NCBI GenBank assembly: GCA_031769625.1
Contig: JAUIMM010000126.1
Coordinates: forward strand, 6,658,001 to 6,722,000
From: Taudactylus pleione
Taxonomy: Eukaryota; Chordata; Amphibia; Anura; Myobatrachidae
DNA length: 64,000 bases
Direction of reading: 5' to 3'
Positions 55,981 to 64,000 of this stretch are shown here, in pieces. How positions within the stretch are numbered: position 1 is the first letter of the stretch; each line of letters starts with the position of its first letter. The notes under the pieces were generated by a model. That model saw nothing but the letters and a program-made list of their open reading frames with translations, made no database searches and was not told where the DNA came from. Both the position numbers and the translations under genes were made by a program.

Positions 55981-56443
55981 GGGACTAATTCAGAGTTGTA
56001 TGCAAAGTCAAACCCAATGGTTTACGTACAACTCTGATGTTTTGTGATCTGTGCATGTGCAGGGTCTGTGCTGCCCACAGTTCCCCCAAAGTTGCAGCAT
56101 AATTAATATGCTGCAGCCATTTTGGGGCAGCGACAGGCTGCTTTTTTGAAAACAGATGCGTGTCTGCCCTGTTTTCAAGGTGTACTGAGGCCAGGATCTG
56201 TGTCTTCTGACACAGATTTCCTGGCCTCTGAAGTGTGATTACACTGGACATCTTGGGTAACCTAAGGGTTATTCAAATGTCAGATGGTCATGAAAGTGAT
56301 CCAGTGCTGCATCTCCAGATGCCTCAGTGAATTAAGAAGCCAGAAGGAGGTGTCTATTTACAGTAGACACCTCCTGTGGCTTTTGCATACTGTAGTGCAG
56401 CCACTGCATATAAAGATGCAGCATATATCTCTTAATTAGGCCC
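55981..56443. mobile_element. Harbinger-type MITE, 463 bp, target duplication AAT
   Basis: Ends GGGACTAATTCAGAG and (inverted) GGGCCTAATTAAGAG are flanked by AAT on both sides. It is more diverged than the A and B copies. Confidence 0.75.
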
Positions 56444-56446
56444 AAT

Positions 56447-57284
56447 ATTAATAGTAAATAGGGCTTATTTACTATCCTAGCATTTAGGTACAATATTTCC
56501 ACTACGCCAATTAATTATTTAATTGCATATCATACTCTACAAAGTTAGCTGATGATTCACTGTATATTTCTTAATTGTCTGTTGAGTCCCAGTGCATGAT
56601 TGTTATTTTTTCAAAATGTTTTGTTTTTCTTGTTTGAACTTGAAGTGGTTTGTGCTTTACCTTGTTTCTGACTATTTTTCTCATTTGAATTTTGCCATGA
56701 TGTTCTTTAAGGAAGGAATCACTAGGGTTAATTTAAAAAATAAATCTCTTTTCGTGAGCATGAACAGCTATAGCTTAAAGCTGCAGTGATATAAGTTTCT
56801 TCTTTTTTAATACTTTGATGTTATGGATCAGAAAACAGGCTAAGTGCTGAATTCTGGAGGAGACAATTCTATCCTTTTATTCACTTAGGAAATGAGTCTT
56901 TTTTAACATGAATGTTCATGATCAAAGAACTAGTTCTTCATAAGATCAATCAATAAGTAATCAAAAGAGACACCCTACTGTTTTCTTAAGGATATAGTAC
57001 TCTTATAATTGCAATCCCAGGTCTCATGATGGAGAAGTTCAAATTTTGTAAGGATAGGTATTTATTAACCTGGGTGTTTATACAATAGTCAGTCTCTCAC
57101 TCTCTCTCTTTCTCTCTCTCTCATACTTACTATTTTAAGAATTTAGTAGACATACACTATGAGGTGTAAAGGGATCCTCACATATTATTAAAATGTAATA
57201 TGATAGAATTGAACCACTATAAAAAGATTAAAATACCTATTTGTACAGCTGATATTAATGATGGTACTGTATATTTGATAGCAG
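56447..57284. other. AT-rich stretch, no gene seen
   Basis: No coding. A short CT-rich microsatellite lies at about 57092-57121. Confidence 0.6.
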
Positions 57285-57540
57285 GAAAAAAGAGAAACAT
57301 CTTCGGTGCTGGAGGAGGGTATAGCAACAGTCTTGGTTATAACCTGATAAAATGTGTCTGACCAGGTTTAAGCTGAGAGAATTATCAGAACATACCCTGT
57401 ACACTGTATAGCTCTCCATTTAGAAGAGTAAGGGATAGTTTAGTCACAGCACTGTGACACAAACACATTTTATGAGGTCATAACCAAATTGTTACTATAC
57501 CCTCCTCAAGTGCCAGAGATATTACACTTTTTTTCTATGG
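57285..57540. mobile_element. palindromic MITE, about 255 bp
   Basis: GGAGGAGGGTATAGCAACAG followed by TGGTTATAACCTGATAAAATG at the left pairs with CATTTTATGAGGTCATAACCA and TTGTTACTATACCCTCCTC at the right. Outer GGAAAAAAGAGAAACAT and TTACACTTTTTTTCTATGG also correspond. Confidence 0.8.
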
Positions 57541-59495
57541 GGTTGGATGGGAATACCTTTTTACTACTTAAAGCTTCAGGAGTAAGGGTATCCACCCAGA
57601 CATACCTCTTTCCTTACTGTATATTTGATGGAGTACTATAATTTATAGCAGAGCACAGGCTTAATATAGATGCACCATGACATTTTTTAAACTATGTTAA
57701 TTTTATGCACCAGTCCTAATTTGTTGCTTGGCCTTAATGTAGTCAGAGTGTCCATGTTCAGAAAGTTAACATGTACAAAATGTAAAAATATTCACATTCT
57801 AAATATCAACATTCTGGCTATGTTGCATACCATACTGCTGGGCCATACTGCTCCTGCAGCTGATTCACAGTTCATGCTCCTCCTTTAATATTTAGAAAGG
57901 AAGAGTGATTTTACACACCTCCTCTTGGAGTATCTTTAAAATTGGCTCATTAGATTATAAACTCACATGCATGGCATCCTTGGTATCAGGGGTCTCACTT
58001 TCTCCTTGAAGCAGTCAAACAGATATCAGAGAAGATAATTCATAAGCAGCATAATATTTCCCAATATCCCCTTAGCAGCATATTTATTAACCTCCATCAG
58101 CACAAACACAGCCATCAGCATAATTATTAACTCCCCTCAGCATAATTATTAATCACAATAGCATAAGTATTTAAGGACTATCAGATTAATCCTTAACTTC
58201 CCTCATCAGAAAAATGTATAACACCCCATCCCTGTCATGGACCCATTTATAAGAGATTCCACTTACTCACAGACTCAAAGTTAACACTGCTCAGTAATTT
58301 GTCATGAACAGCTATAACTTGAGCCTGTGTAAAATGGGGGTGACATAATTAATCATAAAAAAAACCTGTCTTAAAATGATTTCACTTCCCATTATCTAAC
58401 CCACTAACAATTAATTCCCAATTTATACTCACTCAAAATAAACAGCCTTCAGTTCTCCCTGCAAAATTACAATTATAGATTCAGTCAATCCAAGTGATAA
58501 TTACCTAAATAATAAACTGTTGTATACTGTAGATAAAATATGTACTGTAATGATTAGATGAATTCACATGAATTTAGTTAGAATCAGAGCCCAAGCTTAT
58601 TAAATTAAGTTTAATATGAGAAAAAAAATAATGCTTGAATGATATACAAAACAATTAGTAAAAGTTACATATAAAAATATTCTAAGGTAAAAAGTTCTTA
58701 TGAAATATAAGGTAGAAGTAACAGAATGTTTTACTTACAGGATCATAACTGGTCACAGGGAGTCACAAAAATTTCAGAACAATTCTCCAATTTCAGTTTT
58801 GCTCCCAAATAATTGAAAACTTCTATACATTTTACATGATAATATATGCCTATTTTTGGCTGAAGATTGTCCCTCTCCTGTGACTTACAGTATTTGTAAC
58901 TGGAATAGTTTGCTTGTGTACATGATTATACGTTTTTATGGTCCCTTTGGTTAGAATGCCTTCTTTACTCAGGAAAACTTCAAATACCATATATCTGTAC
59001 ATATACAACAGAGAAAGATAATATTAGGTTTAACAAATAGAGCATTATTAACAAATAAACAGGTGACATGAATACATTATAATGTTATTGTCAAAAGTTA
59101 TGATATTACCCTGTTTATTCATTTTCATAAAGTGGATTTAACCTGGCTCTAATATCCTTCAAATAAGATTAGGATCCTTTCACATATATTCAATGAATTT
59201 GGGGAATGACTACTCGGTGGATTAACATGGCATGGAAAATCAACATATTATAAATTAGAGTTATAGGCCAAATATTGATATGAGATTATATTCTCCACAT
59301 GTTCACACTGGCCAACATAAGTCTCCATCATCTTAATAAACATTAGTATAATTTTTAATCCTCATCAGCATTCATTTTTTATCAGCATACTCATTAAATC
59401 CACATCAAAATAATAATTTATCTACATAAGCAATATAATTACCTTGTTAGCATAGTCATCTGGATAATATATAGATGTGTCCTCCTACACTGTGG
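57541..59495. other. AT-rich stretch with a degenerate CAGCATAATTATTAA repeat
   Basis: No gene seen. Near 58075-58170 and again near 59360-59455, ATCAGCATA-ATTATTAAC-like words recur irregularly, perhaps an old minisatellite. Confidence 0.5.
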
Positions 59496-59499
59496 CTTC

Positions 59500-59960
59500 A
59501 GTCATGCCAAACAGCCAATCTCTGTGTGCTAGGTCCCATATGTGTGCTAGGTCCCACACCAAAAATCTTTTTTTGCTCCAATGTGCATCTTATTTGCACA
59601 AATAAAACAACTGGAAGTGACAAAACTACTTTGCTAGATTCTACTTATTAATTTGATGCGAGACATTTATACATATGTGTATGAATGAGTCTGAATCTGT
59701 ATACGTATGCAGCGGCCACAACTTTTTTCTCATGCCAAGTTCCACTGTGCTTCATCTCTGACTTTGTATGTGATTAAGACTAATTTCTGTGTGGTTGGAG
59801 TCTCAGTCCAGTGGTGTTTTGTTGCATCTGCGATGCAAATAAGATACAAAATGTAAAGAAAAAGATGCTATGCTACCTCTTGGAGCAGCTTAGCCATGAC
59901 AGGCACCATGCACCATATGGCATATTCAGGAAAAGTGTATGAGGACACATCTGTATAACC
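59500..59960. repeat. interspersed repeat (copy of 28380-28620, inverted) with terminal hairpin
   Basis: GCATCTTATTTGCACAAATAA near 59585 and GATGCAAATAAGATAC near 59834 are inverted. The middle part matches 28380-28620 in reverse. Confidence 0.6.
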
Positions 59961-60238
59961 CTTAATATCATATTTAATTCTATAAGTATAAGCATTAAGC
60001 ACCAAGATACAATTTAGTATGCCCATTTTGCTAAATCATTAACTTACATTGTCTTAAACACCCATCTGTATAATTATTAACTTTCCTCCATCATTTACCT
60101 TAATGCTAACAGTCACCATATATTTTTAATTTGTGGCCCCCTACTACAAAGTTGCCTCACTGAGTGGTCCTGTCCTGCCCATTGGCAGTTTGCAGCATCC
60201 ATTACTCAACATCCAGATTTTAGTAATCCAGCTGGCAC

Positions 60239-60500
60239 CTCTATGCATTCATTGAGGGAAGGTGAGAGAATGTGTGAGGCTTCTTTCCCATACTTCCAGA
60301 TCACATACCCAGCTGCTGACTGGAAAACTCCTGATTCCAAACCACAGCAGCTGGTTATGTGATCTGGAAGTATGGGAAGGAAACCTCTCTGCATTCATTG
60401 AGGGAAGGTGAGAGAATGCGTGAGGCTTCCTTCCCATACTTCCAGATCACATACCCAGCTGCTGTGGTTTGGAATCAGGAGTTTTCCAGTCAGCAGCTGA
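60239..60500. repeat. local nested direct and inverted duplication
   Basis: The segment 60239-60319 (GCATTCATTGAGGGAAGGTG ... CCCAGCTGCTG) recurs as a direct copy at about 60388-60468. The segment about 60310-60385 is an inverted copy of about 60425-60500 (GGAATCAGGAGTTTTCCAGT). The copies are nearly identical, so the event is recent. Confidence 0.9.
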
Positions 60501-60757
60501 ATGATCATAGTGTGGTTAAATTGCCACATTGCCTCTTCTTCAGTGCTGGTCATACTGCTAGTTACCTGGCTTGCTAGATATGCTGCATTAGGTCTGTCTG
60601 AAATTCTGTTGCTTACCCAAAATGTTTTTGTAACTCTTTGATCTAAACTGTATACAGACCTTGGTTTTTTCCTGTATATCCTTGACTGTTGCCTGCCCCA
60701 AACCTGAACAATATTCTCACTGCTTGCATTATGTTAGACTCCTTTCATTCTTTATAA

Positions 60758-61081
60758 AGCTGGGTACACATGTAAAGATTTTCTGTCCAACCATCCAACT
60801 AGTTGATTGGTTGGAATGAAAATCCAGTAAGGTATGAAAGCAAATGACAATCAGCAATTTGCTCCCAAATGCCATAAAATGGACAAAAACAGTTGTTTGA
60901 AAAAATTGTTTAGATCAAACATTTAACAAACTTGTCTGAACGACCATTTTCATCTGTCATTCTGGAATTTAGGAGCAAATTGCTGATCATTAGTTACTCC
61001 CATACGTTACCAGATTTTCATTCCAACCAATCAACTAGTTGGATGGTTGGACAAAAAATCTTTACATGTGTACCCAGCTTG
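60758..61081. mobile_element. palindromic MITE, about 324 bp
   Basis: Left AAGCTGGGTACACATGTAAAG pairs with right CTTTACATGTGTACCCAGCTT. The arms continue through TGTCCAACCATCCAACTAG, GATTTTCATTCCAACC and GCAATTTGCTCC for about 150 bp with few mismatches. Confidence 0.92.
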
Positions 61082-61640
61082 AGTAGTGTCAAATCGAAAT
61101 GGACCACACTGAAATCAACTGTATGCTCTGTTGATTTCATTACAATCTGTACTAACACAAGTAAAATAAATGTGACATGGTCATCTGGAACCTAACAGAA
61201 CTTGAAGAAACATTCCCCTGTGCCATTTTAATACTAAGTTATGAGTAGTTGCTGGATTGTTGCTGTACAACCTTGATGCAGCATAGGGCCATATGTCAAG
61301 GTCGTATAATAGCCATCTTTGACTCATGGGCCAGCATGTTCTGCACTACTTCATGCATTCTTGATATCTTTTCTTGATGTGTAGGCACCAATTCAACTAA
61401 TCCAAACAATTATTTTGTTCCAAGGTGGCTTTCATCAAGTGCTACTCACGAAAGTTCCCTTGGACTAAAGTGATCATAGGGAGTAGCTGTATTGAATTAT
61501 ATTACCTGGAATAAAAACTTTTTATTCTTTCAGATGATTGCTAGTGCTAGTTTCTCTTGCAATATTTTGGAAAAACATTCCTTGAACTTAAATGAAATAA
61601 AGTCTGGAGTGTAATCAGGTGAGCGCAGAAAATGTATGCT
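61082..61640. other. no gene seen
   Basis: Mixed sequence without recognisable frames or repeats. Confidence 0.55.
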
Positions 61641-61737
61641 TTTGAATATATACAGTATATATATACAGTATATAGCAAAAATGGACGGCGGCACTCAATT
61701 AGTAAACACATGTTACCAGCAGGTAAAGCTCTTCAAA

Positions 61738-61770
61738 GTTTCGGAGTAACTTTTAATACTCCATCTTCAG
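61738..61770 (-). ncRNA. candidate hammerhead ribozyme core in the Penelope-like tail
   Basis: On the minus strand CTGAAGA (61770-61764) fits the conserved CUGANGA box. GGAGTA and TACTCC then form a 6-bp stem II with an 8-nt loop. GAAAC (61742-61738) follows, as in hammerheads. Penelope-like elements are known to carry small hammerheads in their terminal repeats. Stem III and the cleavage-site nucleotide are not convincing here, so this copy may be inactive. Confidence 0.5.
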
Positions 61771-62253
61771 GGAACAATACATAATAATACAAAAAAAACT
61801 TACTTATATAACACCTACAGCACACCTCGTGCAGACATGGTCTCCAGTGTTCAGAAGCTTTCGAAACAGTGGCGCTCACACATGACATCATTGCCCCACA
61901 TCTATTGACATGGAGACCGCTGTAAACTAACAACATGCATAACTAAAGTGCTGCATGCAAATTATACAAAATTTGCAAGAAATGCAGTACTCATGGACGA
62001 CTCGTATACTTAATAATGGGTCAGTAAATATAAGTAAGAACAGATTAGATGCTGTGAAATGTGAAATGCATCATGGTGTTATATATTTCCAATACACAGT
62101 ATTACAACAATACAAAAAATGCTGAATTGTTCAGGACCTGCATCCTATTCCTTTATATCAAATCTCTCCCCGTATAAATAGCAGTCTGAAAGAAATTAAC
62201 TTTTTAGTAAACAATTATAGAAAGAATCACAAAAAGCAATGTAATCCCAGATT

Positions 62254-62740
62254 TTAGTTAAGGCCTCTAGGGGCCATTGTGCCCAGCCTATAAATCCATC
62301 TGGATTCACATTGTGATAATAATAATGACCAATTACCACCTCTTGAGACTTTAGAGATATGATCAAATATTATATAACACATGGCAGCCATGTTGTGCCC
62401 CGCCGGCATAAAATGGCATGCCATCGGCTGGTCACTACAACCAGCTGCAATGGCTGCATAGATGGCTGACCGGTGTAATCCCATTCTCTCCCTTAGGGTC
62501 CTATCCATCTTGCCCACATATGCTAGACCTCATGGGCAAGTACATTATAAAATTGGTGGTACATGTAACACGATATCTAATGATGAATCTCTTCCAAATA
62601 TGGGGGTGGCTAAAACTGTCTCCAGTTGTCAAATACCTACAAGTAAGGGAATTCAAACATCTATAACTGCCATTATTTTGGATGCAGAAAATGACCACTG
62701 GAATTTTTGTTACATTTCGAGACATCCGTCTTGACTACCC
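62254..62740 (-). pseudogene. Penelope-like GIY-YIG endonuclease domain, broken
   Basis: Minus-strand reading, with one stop and one frame change, gives the Cys/His-rich approach (TTGDSFSHPH, YRVTCTTNFIMYL), the GIY-YIG-type core GLAYVGK near 62509-62530 and RTLRERMGLHRSAI with its conserved Arg near 62470-62505. It ends at a stop at 62254. In these elements the domain nicks the target DNA to prime reverse transcription. An in-frame stop before GLAYVGK marks it as non-functional. Confidence 0.82.
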
Positions 62741-62900
62741 AGTCTTTAATATTATTACCACGTGTATAACATGGCATAATATTTTTGTTGCCCATGTGTA
62801 GCTCTTGATCAGAAGAAATAATTGACCAATGTTTTCTAGTAGCCTTTTTAATGGACCCACTATGGATGTTGTAGTGTTTAACCCAGGGTATCTTAGTCCC

Positions 62901-64000
62901 CTATTGCCTTACTTTCACTTCTTTGGGTAACAATAATTGTTCACATGGTGTTTTCAAAGCTTTGTTCATAGCAGATTCCAGTGTGGATAAATCATATCTA
63001 CATTCCAAAAATTTTAGCTTCATTGTGTTCATGTGTTCTCTAGCTGTAGTGTCATCACTACAAATATGTCTAGCCCTAATAAATTGGGAGTATGGTAAAC
63101 CCAAATTAGAGGGCATAGGATGAAAACTATTAAAGTGTAAGGTTGATTTCCTATCAGTAGATTTAGTGAACAAACTGGTAACAATTTTACAATTCTGAAT
63201 GCTAATTTGTACATCAAGATAGTTAAGACTTTCTGAGCTAGCACAGAATGTAAATTTTACAGGGCTGTCAGAGGCATTATGTGTTTCCAAAAAATCTAAC
63301 AAATCTTTCTGCGGGCCTATCCAAATTAAGAATATATTGTCTATGTATCTGACAAAAAAAATGAATCTTGTCAGACACTATAGACGACTCAAAAAAGATA
63401 TCTTCCTCCATCATAAACATGTACGCATTGGCGTATGATGGGGCCACATTTGACCCCATCACACAACCAACGAGTTGCAGGTAGATGCTGTCATTATACA
63501 AGAAAAAGTTATGTGTAAGGATAAGTTCCAACAAGTCAATTATTAAATTGACATCTTGACATCACTCACAGAAATTAGTCTAAGACTCTCATCATTTGGA
63601 ATGATGGTATATAAGCGCTTGATGTCAACACTACATAATATACTATTAGTTGGTATCTCACCCAATGCATTGATTTTGTTGAGAAACATGGTTGTATCTT
63701 GCAAAAATCTTGGGTGATCCTTAACACACAGCTGGAGAATAGAATCAAGGTACACTGACATTGCCTGGAACAACAACAGATCCCGGGCAGAAATGATGGG
63801 TCTGCCCGGGGGGTAGTCCAGGCTTTTGTGAACTTTGGGTACCGTGTATAGAATTGGTAAAATAGGATATTCTGGAATCAAAGCCAAGCTCAAATCTCTG
63901 GAAATGATTCCCTGATCTGCTGCCAGGGTGAACCTCTCCCTAAGAATTTGTTTATAGGGTACAGTGGGGTCTTTGTCTAATTTACAATACACCTGGGTGT
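62901..64000 (-). pseudogene. Penelope-like reverse transcriptase, broken
   Basis: Three successive minus frames cover the RT. The first (63992-63543) has LPILYTVPKVHK, PPGRPIISARD and CSVDIKRLYTIIP, the palm start with its catalytic Asp. The second (63534-63277) has GCVMGSNVAPSYANAYM. The catalytic YIDN box is at 63347-63336 in a shifted frame next to a run of T. The third (63302-62901) has FCASSESLNYLDVQI and the thumb region. These blocks are specific to the Penelope clade, whose RT is closest to telomerase. At least two frameshifts disable it. Confidence 0.9.

Larger units (their letters stand above)
61676..64000 (-). mobile_element. Penelope-like retroelement, 3' part, continuing past the right edge
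   Basis: The minus strand carries a Penelope-type RT (64000 to about 62901), a linker and a GIY-YIG endonuclease (about 62730-62254). A 570-bp tail follows that includes a hammerhead-like core at 61738-61770. RT plus GIY-YIG in this order is diagnostic of endonuclease-bearing Penelope-like elements. The 3' boundary near 61676 is estimated from the AT-repeat junction (TATATACAGTATATA). The 5' end lies outside the window. Confidence 0.88.

Overview
The window looks like a gene-free, transposon-packed stretch of a large vertebrate genome. An anuran amphibian fits best. DIRS1-like, Penelope-like, Ty1/copia, Ty3/gypsy, L2-like, Harbinger, hAT, Tc1 and mariner copies occur together with dense CpG-bearing Harbinger MITEs in an AT-rich background. 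I see no bacterial features, no tRNA or rRNA, and no exon that I can assign to a host gene. Nearly every long reading frame belongs to a mobile element or to a tandem repeat.

Layout. 1-705: 5' half of a mariner-like element (minus), running off the left edge. 2031-2400: a small inverted-repeat derivative of a DIRS end. 2409-7784: a near full-length but decayed DIRS1-like retrotransposon (minus; gag, RT/RNase H, tyrosine recombinase, inverted terminal repeats). 8041-8877: a short AT-rich repeat, then a Harbinger MITE. 10145-12186 and 12266-15065: two hAT-type elements with 8-bp target duplications, each swollen by a G-rich minisatellite. 15106-18062: nested MITEs. 19150-21370: Ty1/copia remnant split by a 203-bp hAT MITE. 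22750-23150: fold-back MITE. 23266-25325: minisatellite-bearing hAT-like piece, then a Tc1 remnant with an internal inversion. 28380-36834: MITEs in AT-rich DNA. 40113-47533: a complete Harbinger element. 48326-49440: CT microsatellite and L2-like LINE fragment. 49466-52720: 3.2-kb fold-back element. 52960-54176: internally deleted Ty3/gypsy pol (minus). 54280-61081: more MITEs and a local direct/inverted duplication. 61676-64000: 3' part of a Penelope-like element with a GIY-YIG endonuclease (minus), running off the right edge.

The most notable item is the Harbinger element. It has matching termini, an exact 3-bp target duplication, and three genes that can each be read open after splicing: a DDE transposase (plus) flanked by two different Myb/SANT-like genes (minus). 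Harbinger elements normally carry one such partner gene. Seven shorter non-autonomous elements in the window share its terminal sequence, and several also share its subterminal CGCATGCG-like sites. The window therefore appears to hold both a candidate driver and its passengers.

All gene calls come from reading translations and terminal structures by eye. No database search was run.
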